This document shows, one piece after another, positions 28,084 through 38,109 of a stretch of DNA of 64,000 bases (its first letter is position 1; each line of letters begins with the position of its first letter). The notes beneath the pieces are model-generated. The model did no database searches, was not told the DNA's origin, and saw only the letters and a program-made list of their open reading frames with translations. Source of the DNA: Rhodospirillaceae bacterium (GTDB taxonomy: Bacteria; Pseudomonadota; Alphaproteobacteria; Rhodospirillales; UBA2165); the NCBI GenBank assembly GCA_018649725.1, contig JABIHH010000062.1, positions 49,588-113,587 of the forward strand. Reading direction: 5' to 3'. Position numbers and translations under genes: made by a program.

Positions 28084-29364
28084 CTAACTTGCACCTTTTT
28101 CTGTAGATTGAGGCGGGGTGAGGCGGATGGCGGTTATTTGGTGGCGTTGGCGCCGCATGATGTCGAAGCGCAGACCGTAGAACATAAAGGCTTGGCCAAC
28201 TTCGGGAATGCGCCTGGACTCATGGAGTATGAGCCCCGCGATGGTGGAGGCTTCTTCATCTGGCAAATTCCACTCAAATTGGCGATTGAGGTCACGGATG
28301 GTGAAACTGCCATCGACGATATAGGAGCCATCCGGTTGCGGGCGAAGTCCGGGCACGCTGATGTCTGTTTCGTCGGCAATGTCACCGACGATCTCTTCGA
28401 GGATATCTTCAAGCGTCACAACACCTTCAAGGCTGCCATATTCGTCGACCACCAAGGCAAAGTGTTCGTGGCGGTCGCGGAAGGCTTGTAACTGATCGAG
28501 CAATCGCGTGGTCTCGGGTATAAACCAGGCCTCCGCGGCTAAGCCTTCGATATCAATATCAAAGCTTCCTTGGTTTTCATGAATGGCGCGGAGAACTTCC
28601 TTGGCATGCAGAACACCGATGACATTGTCTGGCTGATCCCGCCAGAGCGGCAGGCGCGTGTATTGGCTTGCCAAAACTTGATTGACAATTTCTTCAGCTG
28701 GCTCATCGGCATTGATCATGGTGACGGTTTTCCGGTGAACCATAATTTCACCAACATCGACTTCGGAGAGATCGAGCACGCTCCTGAGCATGGCGCGTTC
28801 GTGCTGCACGGTCTCGTTATCATCTTCCTCGCTTTGATGTAACTCGATCGCACCTCGCAATTCATCGGTCTTGGAGACAAAATCTTCACCGCTATGGAGA
28901 TGAATGCCGAATATGCGCAAGGTAATGCGAACCACCCACTGAGTGGCGAAGGTGATCGGTGATAAGACAAAAACCAAAGGTCGGATGATGGGAGCGATGC
29001 GAAGGGCAGCGCGGTCCGAATTTTGCAGCGCGTAGGTTTTGGGTAGGATCTCAGCAAACATAACGACAAGGGCTGTCATAATCACTGTTGCATAGGCAAT
29101 GCCGGCCTCGCCGAACATGCCAATGAGGATACTGGTTGCCAAAGCAGAGGCCAAAATATTGACCAGATTGTTGCCGATCAGGATGGCACCGATCAGCCGA
29201 CCTTTGCGTTCCTGCAGCTTGTTGACGGTCTCGGCCCGCTTGTTACCTTTGGTTTCTAGCAGATGCATGAGCGGGCGGGACGCGCCGGTCAGGGCTGTCT
29301 CAGAACCAGAGAAAAAAGCTGATAAAACCAGTAAAACAGCGATGGCAGCGAGCATGGTCAGCAT
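28084..29364 (-). CDS. HlyC/CorC family (CNNM-type) transporter
   Basis: A 426-residue membrane protein of the UPF0053/CorC-HlyC group. An N-terminal DUF21 membrane domain (about 1-190; FSGSETALTGASRPLMHLLE near 17) is followed by a CBS pair (about 205-330; FALVVDEYGSLEGVVTLEDI near 300) and a C-terminal CorC_HlyC domain (about 345-420; DGSYIVDGSFTIRDLNRQF). Related CNNM proteins bind Mg-ATP and export magnesium or sodium; the substrate here is not known. It starts 3 bp after aroB, an operon seen in many alphaproteobacteria. Confidence 0.9.
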   Translation of the reverse strand: MLTMLAAIAVLLVLSAFFSGSETALTGASRPLMHLLETKGNKRAETVNKLQERKGRLIGAILIGNNLVNILASALATSILIGMFGEAGIAYATVIMTALVVMFAEILPKTYALQNSDRAALRIAPIIRPLVFVLSPITFATQWVVRITLRIFGIHLHSGEDFVSKTDELRGAIELHQSEEDDNETVQHERAMLRSVLDLSEVDVGEIMVHRKTVTMINADEPAEEIVNQVLASQYTRLPLWRDQPDNVIGVLHAKEVLRAIHENQGSFDIDIEGLAAEAWFIPETTRLLDQLQAFRDRHEHFALVVDEYGSLEGVVTLEDILEEIVGDIADETDISVPGLRPQPDGSYIVDGSFTIRDLNRQFEWNLPDEEASTIAGLILHESRRIPEVGQAFMFYGLRFDIMRRQRHQITAIRLTPPQSTEKGAS

Positions 29365-29367
29365 GAC

Positions 29368-30486
29368 TTAAGTCCCCTGAACTGCATTTTCGACGATCAA
29401 TCTGGCATCTGCCATATCGACATCGCGGGCAACGAAGCTCTCTCCGATGGCTTTTGCTAAAATGAAAGTTACCTTGCCATTTTCAACTTTCTTATCAGAT
29501 AGCATATGATCGAGCAGGGCATTGGCATCCCAAGGGGTGTTTTTGATGTCGCTTGGCCGAGTTGGCAGGCCAACCGCAGCATAGTGATCGCGAACGCGCG
29601 CTGCGTCTTCGTTCGAGCACAATCCTAAATGAGCGGAAAGATCAAAGGCCATGCAGATACCGAGACCAACCGATTCGCCGTGCAAAAGCGTGTCGCTAAA
29701 ACCGGTCTCAGCTTCCAGGGTATGGCCAAAGGTATGGCCGAGATTGAGCAAAGCTCTGACATTCTGCTCGGTCTCATCGGCAGCAACGATGTCGGCTTTT
29801 GCTTTGCAGCTGACAAGAACGGCGTGCCGTCGCAGATCTTTATCTCCGGCACATAAAGCCGCCCCATCCTTTTCCAGCCAGGCGAAAAACTCAGGATCAT
29901 TGATCAGGCCATATTTGGCAACTTCAGCATAACCTGCCAGTACTTCTCTACTTGGCAGGCTGTCCAGGGTGTCGATATCAGCGAGCACCAGACGTGGCTG
30001 ATAAAATGCACCGATGAGGTTTTTGCCGTGCCGCGTGTTGATGCCGGTTTTGCCGCCGACCGAACTGTCGACTTGAGACAATAATGTCGTTGGAATTTGA
30101 ACAAAATCCACGCCGCGCATTACCGAAGCCGCCGCGTAGCCGGTTAGATCGCCGATAACGCCGCCGCCAAGGGCGATCAAGGCGACTTTTCGGTCGATTT
30201 TTTTGGCCAGTATTTGATCAATGAGGTCCTCGAAATGGCTAATGCTTTTGGTTTGTTCGCCGGCCGGTAAAACAAGGCTTTCGAAGGTGAGCCCCGCGGC
30301 GCTCAAGGATTGCTCCAAGGGGGCCAGATAAAGTGGTGCCACGTTCTCATCGGTGACAACTATAACCCGCTCGCTTCGAATAACCGGCTTGATCAACGCA
30401 CCGGCTTGTTCAAGCAATCCGCTGCCAACGTGGATATCGTAGCTCCGCTCACCAAGCTCAACGGTTAGGGTTTCATAATTACTCAT
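29368..30486 (-). CDS. aroB: 3-dehydroquinate synthase
   Basis: Cyclises DAHP to 3-dehydroquinate, the second step of the shikimate pathway. The 372-residue protein shows the NAD-binding GGGVIGDLTGYAA (about 104-116), DSSVGGKTGIN (about 137-147) and the metal-ligand segments LNLGHTFGHTLE (about 250-261) and LLHGESVGLG (about 268-277). It overlaps the aroK stop by 4 nt (ATGA), so the two are translationally coupled. Confidence 0.96.
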   Translation of the reverse strand: MSNYETLTVELGERSYDIHVGSGLLEQAGALIKPVIRSERVIVVTDENVAPLYLAPLEQSLSAAGLTFESLVLPAGEQTKSISHFEDLIDQILAKKIDRKVALIALGGGVIGDLTGYAAASVMRGVDFVQIPTTLLSQVDSSVGGKTGINTRHGKNLIGAFYQPRLVLADIDTLDSLPSREVLAGYAEVAKYGLINDPEFFAWLEKDGAALCAGDKDLRRHAVLVSCKAKADIVAADETEQNVRALLNLGHTFGHTLEAETGFSDTLLHGESVGLGICMAFDLSAHLGLCSNEDAARVRDHYAAVGLPTRPSDIKNTPWDANALLDHMLSDKKVENGKVTFILAKAIGESFVARDVDMADARLIVENAVQGT

Positions 30487-31052
30487 GATGCATTTTCTTC
30501 AATTGGCTGATGTTCAATTAGATTGGTCATTATTCTTTGGGCGGTTTGCGGGGCGGGTTCATCGCTGACATCGACAACAAAATCCGCCTTGGCATATACA
30601 GGATAGCGTTTATCCATCAAATCCGCCAAAATTTCGCGGCCATTTCCTTTGTTTAACAGGGGGCGACCGCTACGCCGTTCCGTTCGCCGGACAAGTAGAT
30701 CCAGATCGGCCCGGAGCCACACTGCAACGCCGTGCGCGGATATTTCCTGCTGGGTTTCTTCATTCATATAGGCACCGCCACCGGTTGCCAGAACCGCCGG
30801 TTGTTCGCTCAAAATCCGCTGAATGACGCGGCGCTCGCCGTCTCTGAAGTAGTCTTCACCAAAACGGTCAAAAATTTCTTGGACCGAACAGCCCGCCGCC
30901 GCCTCAATTTCTGCGTCAGCATCTATAAAGGGCAGCTCGAACGAGGACGCAATAATGCGCCCTAATTTGGTCTTTCCAGCCCCCATCAGGCCGACCAAAA
31001 CGATAAATTTACCTTGCAACCAATCGGGCAAGTCGACTATTTCTTGTTTCAT
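30483..31052 (-). CDS. aroK: Shikimate kinase
   Basis: Phosphorylates shikimate at the 3-hydroxyl. The 189 residues carry Walker A GLMGAGKTKLGR (about 17-28), the DxD segment FIDADAEIE (about 38-46), a substrate-binding Arg in YFRDGERRVI and GGGAYM (about 91-96). It is the first gene of the aroK-aroB-corC unit. The 46-residue membrane peptide gene diverges from it. Confidence 0.95.
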   Translation of the reverse strand: MKQEIVDLPDWLQGKFIVLVGLMGAGKTKLGRIIASSFELPFIDADAEIEAAAGCSVQEIFDRFGEDYFRDGERRVIQRILSEQPAVLATGGGAYMNEETQQEISAHGVAVWLRADLDLLVRRTERRSGRPLLNKGNGREILADLMDKRYPVYAKADFVVDVSDEPAPQTAQRIMTNLIEHQPIEENAS

Positions 31053-31211
31053 TAGAGTTCTTTATCACGTTATTTCCGTTTTTTGCCGAAAAATTGCCAT
31101 AGTTGGCAAATATCGTACATTTTAATCGGGGCTTTAGGGTGGTAACAACTGCCCTAAATATTTAAAAGTACCTATAATTATTAGTCGTTAGTTTACGGAG
31201 CAATTTCGCCA

Positions 31212-31352
31212 ATGAAAAGTTTGTCACGGTTTATGGTTTTGGCTGTCTTGGCGTTGATTGCCGGAACTGCAATATTTTTGGCGACGTGGGATATTCCAGC
31301 GCCGGTTGCTCAAGTGGAAAAAGTTATACCGAATGACCGATTCGAGAAGTGA
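31212..31352 (+). CDS. 46-residue membrane-anchored peptide
   Basis: Read directly from the plus strand: MKSLSRFMVLAVLALIAGTA, IFLATWDIPAPVAQVEKVIP, NDRFEK, then TGA. One membrane helix (about 7-24) is followed by a short periplasmic tail with the motif WDIPAP and charged C-terminus. It ends 4 bp before the ATG of the large periplasmic protein and is probably co-transcribed with it. From memory, similar short proteins lie beside aroK in other alphaproteobacteria. Function unknown. Confidence 0.65.
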   Translation: MKSLSRFMVLAVLALIAGTAIFLATWDIPAPVAQVEKVIPNDRFEK

Positions 31353-31356
31353 TAAA

Positions 31357-33264
31357 ATGAAGCTTAGATATATTTCCTGCCTTGGATTAGCAGGCTTGAT
31401 CGCTGCTGTTGGTCTGTCATTTAATGTCCAGGCTCAAGTTCAAACTCCTCAACCTAAATCTTTGGCGCCGGCCAAGGTTTTGGCACCAACTGCCGTACCG
31501 CGCCAGCCTGCTGTAGCTCTGCCAGTTAATGCACCCCAGGCGCTTTCGCCTCCGCCCTCGGCGCGGGCCTTGGTGCCGCTTCAAATTAATGTCGAAGAAT
31601 TGCAGAAAATTGACAGTGATTCAGTGGGCACACTCAATCAAGAGCAAGGTGGCTTCGGTATCAATATGTGGGAAGGAACATCCCGCTCGCTGGTAGAGAA
31701 GCTGCTGCCAAAATTGCCGGTCAGTTCATCGTCGCGCGCTATGCGAGCTTTGATGCGACGCTTATTGCTAAGCGCCGCAAAAGCGCCCGGTAAAATAAGT
31801 CCGCTCGATAATCAACTGGCATCAACTCAGCCCGTTGTCATTCCTGTCGCCCCGCAGTCGGCGGTAAAACCTGAAGCGGTTGGCAAGTTGCTGGCATTGC
31901 GGATCGAGTTGTTATCTGCAATGGGTGATGTCGCTGCCGTTGATAGTTTGCTAAAGGTATCCCCCAACCGAGATAGTGATCCGGCTTTGTTGAGAAATGA
32001 GACGGATGTTCTGTTTATTTCCAATGATAATGCCCGGGCCTGCCCTTTGGTGGCCGGTCAAATCCGCAATATCGATACCCCTTATTGGCAAAAAGCGTTT
32101 ATCTATTGTCAGGCGCTGGCTGGCGAGCATGACAAAGCCAATCTTGGTGCGGATATGTTGCGTGAGACGGGCGAAAAGGATGAAGTTTTCTTTGGCCTAA
32201 TTAATGCTTTGACGGGTGTCGAGAAATTTGAAATCACAAGTCTTGCCAAACCGACGCCGCTGCATTTCTCGATGATCCGGGCTGCCAAAGTGCAATTACC
32301 AAAAGATGTTACCTCGTCGAATAATCCAGCCGTACTCAAAACCATTGCCACCAGTCCAAATGCTGATCCGGCTTTGCGCATCAATACCGCAGAACGTGCC
32401 GAGGCGATGGGGGCCTTAAATACAGATGTCCTCCGCCAGCTTTATGCTGGGGTTACCTTCACCAAAGAGACGCTTGATAATGCGCTGTCGCAAGCGAGTG
32501 CTGAACGCACTGCCTTGAGCCGGGCTTTGCTCTATCGCAAAGCACTGGTCGAAAGCATTCCAACAGCGAAGGCTGAAATTCTGGCGCAGGTGTTTAAATT
32601 GGCCAGAGAAGGGGGGCTGTTTCAATCGACCGCCCGCGTCTACCACCGTATCTTAAAAGACTTGCCCGCAACCCAGGATTTGGTTTGGTTTGCACCAGAA
32701 GCGGCGCGTGCCCTTTTGGCCGCAGGCGATGGCGCCTCCGCTGAGATTTGGTTCAATGTTTTGCGCACGACCGGCATTGTTGATGAAAAAGCGGCAGCGC
32801 TGCGGGATCAATTGGCACCGCTGGCCCGTCTAACAGGTCATATGTCAGACGATGACTGGTCCACCACCAAGCTCGATAGTTGGTGGAAAGCGGAAACCAT
32901 GACCAGTGAAGAAAAGCCGGTCGATATTGAGGCGGCTCACAAGCGGGCGACCTTGCTTTATAATCTTATGGAAGCTTTAGGTGATCCGGTTCCAGCGCGT
33001 CGCTGGGAGGCGTTGCTCGACGGTCCGCCACAATCTGCGACCGTCATGCCGCAATCGGCCTTATGGCGGACCCTTAACAAAGCGGTTGAAGATGTGAAGC
33101 GGGCTGAAACCGTCTTGGTTGCGATGTTGGCATTGGGCCAAGCCGGGCCAACGCAAGTCAATGCGACCGTATTGCGCAAAGTCGTCACCAGTCTCCGTAT
33201 GGTCGGGCTGGCAGATGAAGCCCGTGCTATCGCCTTAGAGGCCGCAGTCGCTGCTGGACTTTAA
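31357..33264 (+). CDS. Large secreted Ala/Leu-rich protein near aroK (often misnamed antifreeze glycopeptide protein)
   Basis: A 635-residue exported protein. The start MKLRYISCLGLAGLIAAVGL gives a signal peptide ending around VQAQ; upstream in-frame codons are less likely starts. A Pro/Ala-rich linker (about 30-75) is followed by a helical body with paired helices that looks like a TPR-type or alpha-solenoid fold (for example LLALRIELLSAMGDVAAVDS and ALLYRKALVESIPTAKAEIL). No enzymatic motif is visible. Homologues beside aroK in Rhodospirillales are, from memory, labelled antifreeze glycopeptide because of the Ala/Pro linker; that name has no functional support. It overlaps the next gene by one base. 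Confidence 0.75.
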   Translation: MKLRYISCLGLAGLIAAVGLSFNVQAQVQTPQPKSLAPAKVLAPTAVPRQPAVALPVNAPQALSPPPSARALVPLQINVEELQKIDSDSVGTLNQEQGGFGINMWEGTSRSLVEKLLPKLPVSSSSRAMRALMRRLLLSAAKAPGKISPLDNQLASTQPVVIPVAPQSAVKPEAVGKLLALRIELLSAMGDVAAVDSLLKVSPNRDSDPALLRNETDVLFISNDNARACPLVAGQIRNIDTPYWQKAFIYCQALAGEHDKANLGADMLRETGEKDEVFFGLINALTGVEKFEITSLAKPTPLHFSMIRAAKVQLPKDVTSSNNPAVLKTIATSPNADPALRINTAERAEAMGALNTDVLRQLYAGVTFTKETLDNALSQASAERTALSRALLYRKALVESIPTAKAEILAQVFKLAREGGLFQSTARVYHRILKDLPATQDLVWFAPEAARALLAAGDGASAEIWFNVLRTTGIVDEKAAALRDQLAPLARLTGHMSDDDWSTTKLDSWWKAETMTSEEKPVDIEAAHKRATLLYNLMEALGDPVPARRWEALLDGPPQSATVMPQSALWRTLNKAVEDVKRAETVLVAMLALGQAGPTQVNATVLRKVVTSLRMVGLADEARAIALEAAVAAGL

Positions 33265-33926
33265 TGACCGATCCCGTTGCTAAGATATTAAATCAGCAAT
33301 TATTCGGCGGCGATCCTTTTCGATCTGAGCCGCAGCACTCTCCCCAATTTATCGACGAGGGCTGGGCTTCTTATCCTGAAGTGCTCGATACAGTCATTGA
33401 TACCCTCAAGCCCAGGATGATTATTGAAGTTGGCGTATGGCTGGGCCAATCGACATTTAACATGTTGGAGCGCGCACTTATTCATGACCCAGCGACCTCC
33501 ATTATCTGCATCGATACCTGGCTTGGCTCGCCTGAGCATTGGCTCAATAATGAATGGAAGTTGCAACTCCGTCTCAAAGAGGGACGGCCTGATATCTATT
33601 CATTGTTTGTCGATAATGTGAGGGCGAAAGGATACGGCGATCATATTTTGCCGATGAGCATGACGTCCCTGCAAGCAGCCAAGCTTTTAACCGAACTAGA
33701 AATATCCGCCGATCTCATATATTTGGATGGAGCGCATGACAAGGAAGAAGTGCTATCTGACATTGAAAAATATTGGCCGTTTTTGCCGGTTGGCGGCTGT
33801 ATGATTGGCGATGATTACTGCGATCCGTGGCCGGGTGTGGTTGAGGCCGTACATGAATTTAAGAAAGACCGCGAAGATCTCGAATTTGTCCATTCGCGTG
33901 ATAAATTCGTTTTCTACAAGAAATAG
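33264..33926 (+). CDS. SAM-dependent methyltransferase, class I (Methyltransf_24-like)
   Basis: A 220-residue cytosolic protein. The SAM-binding motif I is IIEVGVWLGQSTFNML (about 53-68), acidic loop IICIDTWLGSPEHW (about 80-93), and LIYLDGAHDKEEVLSDIEKY (about 152-171) resembles the DxxH region of cephalosporin-hydroxylase-like and Methyltransf_24 proteins. The substrate is unknown. The start codon overlaps the upstream stop (TAATG), so it is coupled to the large secreted protein, an odd pairing of a cytosolic enzyme and a periplasmic protein. Confidence 0.8.
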   Translation: MTDPVAKILNQQLFGGDPFRSEPQHSPQFIDEGWASYPEVLDTVIDTLKPRMIIEVGVWLGQSTFNMLERALIHDPATSIICIDTWLGSPEHWLNNEWKLQLRLKEGRPDIYSLFVDNVRAKGYGDHILPMSMTSLQAAKLLTELEISADLIYLDGAHDKEEVLSDIEKYWPFLPVGGCMIGDDYCDPWPGVVEAVHEFKKDREDLEFVHSRDKFVFYKK

Positions 33927-34082
33927 TGGGAAACGTCCCCGAAAGGTAATTCAATTTGACATTCATCAGAGACAGATAAGGGTGGTCTCAATTATATAAA
34001 CTTGCATACAATAGTGTTTGTTAGACTTGCTTAGAGGCTCGATAACGGACAAAACTATTTCGAGTGAAAGACACTTTGCGTA

Positions 34083-35864
34083 ATGTTTTTAAGTAGTAGA
34101 AATCGGTGGATTCTATTTTTTTCGTTCCTGGTTGGTGGATCTATTACGGGCAGCATGGCCTATTTTGTCCAGGGAACAAATTTTGGCTTTGAACAAGTTA
34201 CTATCTCAGCAATTATTGCTCCTATTCTCGTCGGCAGTATTGCTTTCTCAACCATTACTTTTTTCGTATTAAAAAATAGAAATCTACTGGTAACCCGCTT
34301 AGAAGCGGAACGGCAGGTGTCGGCGGACCTCGAACGAATGGTTGAAGTTCGAACCGCGGAACTTCAAGAGCAAATTAAAGCCCGTAAAATTAGCGAACAA
34401 AAATTTAGAGATTTTGCTTTGTCGGTCGCCGACCGTTTTTGGGAAACCGACGAAAATCACAACATGATCAGTTGTACGCCGCCGGTCGGTCGTCTCGGTC
34501 TGCCTATGGATGATTATCTGGGCAAACCTCTTTGGGAAATTCCTTTCGGTGATACCGAAAGTGTGCGTTGGGCTGAGTTTAAGGAGTTGTTGGAATCCAA
34601 AAAATCATTCCGTGATTTTCAATTGAAGCGCGTGTTTCCAGGAGAACCGGATTTATATGTTCGTTTTTCTGGTATGGCTCTAAAAGATGAGGACGGAAAT
34701 TTCACGGGATTTCGGTGTTCAGTACGCGATGTATCGGAAGAGGAGGAAGCAAAACGACAGGTTGATTATGTACGCGAAAGATTTTTCGGGGCCATGGAAC
34801 ATTTGGCCGATGCTTATATCCTATGGGATGCTGACGAGCATTTTGTTTCTTGTAATGCCAGTTATCGCGAGATCCATAGCGGCGTGGTCGACTTGTTTAA
34901 GCCTGAGACGACTTTTGAGGAATATGCTAAAGCATTGTCGAAATCTGTTTGGAGTCACAATCTTGATGACAGTAACTCGGCGGAGGAATGGGCAGCAAAA
35001 CGTTTGGCAGAGCATCGCGGATCGGGTTCAAGTCGAGTGACCTTTCATGCTGGCGTTTGGTCGTTGGTGAGCAAGGAACGCCTGCAAGATGGTAGTGTAA
35101 TTTCCTTTCATTCAGATATTACTGAACTCAAAGAAGCGTTGTTAGAAGCTGAGTTTGCCAACCGTACTAAAACAGAATTTCTCGCCAATATGAGCCATGA
35201 ATTGCGTACACCATTGAACGCCATAATCGGATTTTCTGAAACTCTTAATCAAGGTGTATTTGGCCCGCTTTCCAATATTAAGCAGCAAGAATATGTCAAA
35301 GATATTCATGAATCCGGTATTCATCTACTCGATCTTATTAACGAGATCCTTGATGTATCTGCGATTGAGGCCGGAAAACTGGAATTAAACGAGGCTCAGG
35401 TAGATCTCAAAAAAATCATTCTGGCAGCGATCCGTTTGATTAAAGCTCGCGCCGAGGAGGATGGTCTTGTCCTGCAGTTTCAGGTGGATGGGCAAGCCCC
35501 CGTTGTCGATGGCGATGAGAGACGGCTCAAACAGATATTCGTTAATCTATTGTCTAACGCTGTAAAATTCACCGAAAAAGAAGGGGCCGTGTCCGTCGAG
35601 GTTCAGCGCAATGATGACGGTTCTATCGCAATATCAGTTGCAGATAACGGAATTGGTATGAGTCCTGAGGATATTGAGAAAGCAATGGAGAAATTCGGTC
35701 AGATAAGGCGTAACAAGGGCGTCGAAATTGAGGGGACCGGTCTCGGCTTACCGCTTGTGAGAGGATTGGTTGAGGCGCATGGTGGAAAGTTGTCTATCGA
35801 AAGTGCCTTGGATAAAGGTACCACTGTCACCGTTGTGATCCCCCGGGAACGTGTCACGCAATAA
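34083..35864 (+). CDS. Membrane sensor histidine kinase with two PAS domains
   Basis: A 593-residue sensor kinase with two membrane helices (about 9-28 and 38-62), a coiled-coil linker (about 68-105), PAS 1 (about 107-225; FALSVADRFWETDENHNM), PAS 2 (about 228-350), HisKA (MSHELRTPLNAIIGFSETLN, phospho-His about 370) and HATPase (NLLSNAVKFTE, DNGIGM, GTGLGLPL). No receiver domain and no adjacent response regulator gene, so its partner is elsewhere. The PAS pair resembles PAS 2 and 3 of the kinase at 6345-9482. The signal is unknown. Confidence 0.92.
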   Translation: MFLSSRNRWILFFSFLVGGSITGSMAYFVQGTNFGFEQVTISAIIAPILVGSIAFSTITFFVLKNRNLLVTRLEAERQVSADLERMVEVRTAELQEQIKARKISEQKFRDFALSVADRFWETDENHNMISCTPPVGRLGLPMDDYLGKPLWEIPFGDTESVRWAEFKELLESKKSFRDFQLKRVFPGEPDLYVRFSGMALKDEDGNFTGFRCSVRDVSEEEEAKRQVDYVRERFFGAMEHLADAYILWDADEHFVSCNASYREIHSGVVDLFKPETTFEEYAKALSKSVWSHNLDDSNSAEEWAAKRLAEHRGSGSSRVTFHAGVWSLVSKERLQDGSVISFHSDITELKEALLEAEFANRTKTEFLANMSHELRTPLNAIIGFSETLNQGVFGPLSNIKQQEYVKDIHESGIHLLDLINEILDVSAIEAGKLELNEAQVDLKKIILAAIRLIKARAEEDGLVLQFQVDGQAPVVDGDERRLKQIFVNLLSNAVKFTEKEGAVSVEVQRNDDGSIAISVADNGIGMSPEDIEKAMEKFGQIRRNKGVEIEGTGLGLPLVRGLVEAHGGKLSIESALDKGTTVTVVIPRERVTQ

Positions 35865-35882
35865 GATGATTTTGTAAAAAGC

Positions 35883-37883
35883 CTATTCAGGCAAGCCGGC
35901 CAACCGCAAGCCTTCAACATAATGGTCAACTTGGCCTGCATCTTTGACGTAAAAGAGACTGTTTCTCGCTACCTTACAGCTATAGTCGGGCTGGCGCTTG
36001 AGCAATTCGGATAATGCCTCTTGAGCCTTTTCTGTTTGGCCGGTATGGCCGAGCGCTGAAATCAGTACGGCATTGGATCGATAATGTGAGTTTGGTAGGC
36101 GGATCGCTTGGCGGGCCCATTCAATCGCTTTGTCATGTTGCTTTAAAAACAGATAGGCGAGCGAGCCATACATTAAAAAGGCCCAGCGATACGGGTCGTG
36201 CGGGCTTAGCCGAATGGCATCGTCAAAGCACGCAATCGATTCTTCCAACTGGCCGGCATAAGCGAGCGAATCGCCCAAGCCACAATGGGCCATTGCCATG
36301 CTTGGATTTAAGTCAATGGCGGTTTTGAGCTCATCGACCGAGACATCGTATTCGCCTCTGGCCAAATGGGCGCGCCCGACGGCAAAATGAGCGCCGGCAT
36401 CTTGATTGTCAATTTCTGCAGCGCGCTTTGCCAAACTTAAGGCCTCATCAAGCAACTCTTCGGTTGGCTCAGCTTCATAGTAAACCGCGCTCAAGATCAT
36501 GGTATAGGACAGTCGGGCGTAGGCCGCGCCGAAATTGGGATCGATTTCGATTGCCTTGCGAAAATATTTCTGTGCTTCAAGGTTTTCTGCATTGGAAAAA
36601 TTATAGGCGTGAAACAAGCCAATATGATAGCAATCCCAAGCAGCGAGGTTGTCGGTTGATTTGGTGGCAACGCGTTGGGCTTCGGCTAAGGCGAGTTCCG
36701 GCTCAATCGTTGCTGCGAGTGTTTCAGTGATCTCATCCTGAACCGCAAATATATCCTCAATCGAGCGGTCATATTTATTAGCCCAGATATGGTTGCCGGT
36801 TTCAGCATCGATAAGCTGAGCCGTTATGCGAATCCGGTTATCTGCTCGGCGCACGCTACCTTCAACAATATAGTTTGCCCCCAATTCGACACCGACTTGC
36901 CGTAAATCGAGTGACTTGCCTTTGTAAGAAAAGGAGGAGTTGCGGGCGATTATTGAAAGCCAGCGATATTTGGTCAGTGCCGTAATAATGTCCTCTGTCA
37001 TGCCATTGGCAAAATATTCCTGATCTTTAGCTGCGCTCATATCATCGAAGGGCAGAACGGCGATGGTCGGTTTGTCGCCAGAAGTTTTTTTACCGGGCAC
37101 TACACTTTCTTTTGGCGCCTCAGCTTCTCCCGATTGTGAAGAGAGCAGTTCTTTATGGAGTTTCTGAGTGGCCGCATCCGGCTCGGCATCAAGCTCGCGC
37201 TCTAACAAGTCAGAGCAGATTTGATATTGCTTCAGGGCGGCAGAGCGCTGGCCGCTGTCGGCATAGAATTGCATTAAAGTTCGATGGACTTTCTCCGAGA
37301 GCGGGTCTATCGCCAACGCCCGCCTAGCTGTAAGAATAGCATTTTCGAATTTTCCGTCGGTGGATTGTTGCTGAGCTAGGCGCTCAAATATATTAAAGGC
37401 AAGTTCACTATGGTGCTCACGTTCGTGCTCAAGCCAGTCATCAAACTCAGCCTGTTTGATATAAAACCCACTGAGAAGCGGTGCATTAAACAGGTCGATC
37501 GCTGCCGTCATAGCATCAGACGTGTCGCTCTTAGACAGAGATTCAAATATAACGGCATCAACGACAACGTCTGCCATATTCAATGAAATCTGATCGCCCT
37601 CAATCAGAAGGATCTCGCCCGAGCCATCGCCGAGGGATTTTCGGAGCTTGGAGACGCATTGACGGAGGCTTTGACGCGCTTGATCATCAAACCGATCGCC
37701 CCATAACAGGCCTGCCAATCTTTCACGCGATTGCGGTTGGCCCGGATTGAGGGCCAGAAATGCCAACAAAGCTTGCGGCTTTTTGCCAGATATTTGTACC
37801 TCGGCGCCATCTGCATCCAGGACGCTTAACCGGCCAAAAAGATTGATTGCGTGTTTACCCACGACGTTCCCCGACCGCCTCAT
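35883..37883 (-). CDS. BTAD/SARP-like regulator fused to TolB-like and TPR domains
   Basis: A 666-residue putative transcription regulator. An N-terminal winged-helix domain (about 12-100; GKKPQALLAFLALNPGQPQS, then LRQCVSKLRKSLG) is followed by a bacterial transcriptional activator domain (BTAD, about 105-250), then a TolB-like or FlgO-like segment (about 272-395; KPTIAVLPFDDMSAAKDQEY and GANYIVEGSVRRADNRIRIT) and C-terminal TPR repeats (about 410-650). No signal peptide, so it is cytosolic. The same domain order occurs in proteins sometimes called adenylate-cyclase-like, but no cyclase domain is present. The ATG at 37883 is preferred over a TTG one codon earlier. It diverges from the DsrE/cysK genes. 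Confidence 0.85.
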   Translation of the reverse strand: MRRSGNVVGKHAINLFGRLSVLDADGAEVQISGKKPQALLAFLALNPGQPQSRERLAGLLWGDRFDDQARQSLRQCVSKLRKSLGDGSGEILLIEGDQISLNMADVVVDAVIFESLSKSDTSDAMTAAIDLFNAPLLSGFYIKQAEFDDWLEHEREHHSELAFNIFERLAQQQSTDGKFENAILTARRALAIDPLSEKVHRTLMQFYADSGQRSAALKQYQICSDLLERELDAEPDAATQKLHKELLSSQSGEAEAPKESVVPGKKTSGDKPTIAVLPFDDMSAAKDQEYFANGMTEDIITALTKYRWLSIIARNSSFSYKGKSLDLRQVGVELGANYIVEGSVRRADNRIRITAQLIDAETGNHIWANKYDRSIEDIFAVQDEITETLAATIEPELALAEAQRVATKSTDNLAAWDCYHIGLFHAYNFSNAENLEAQKYFRKAIEIDPNFGAAYARLSYTMILSAVYYEAEPTEELLDEALSLAKRAAEIDNQDAGAHFAVGRAHLARGEYDVSVDELKTAIDLNPSMAMAHCGLGDSLAYAGQLEESIACFDDAIRLSPHDPYRWAFLMYGSLAYLFLKQHDKAIEWARQAIRLPNSHYRSNAVLISALGHTGQTEKAQEALSELLKRQPDYSCKVARNSLFYVKDAGQVDHYVEGLRLAGLPE

Positions 37884-38109
37884 CAATTAATTGGATTTTA
37901 AAAAATTTAGGACGATTTCAGGCGATTATAATCAAAAATTCCAGAAATACAGCATTTTTAACATGTTTTTGACGCTAAATTACCGCCGGTTTCACGCTGT
38001 CGTCACACCCTCCTCGATATATTCCTCTCACTCCCAACCGAAAATTTACTGGGACAACTCATTGAGAGTAATTTTTTATTTTTAACTTAGAGTAATAGGG
38101 AAACTTAAA

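Noticed and set aside
31357..33264. Antifreeze activity
   Set aside because: The name often attached to this family rests on an Ala/Pro-rich linker; nothing in the sequence supports ice binding.
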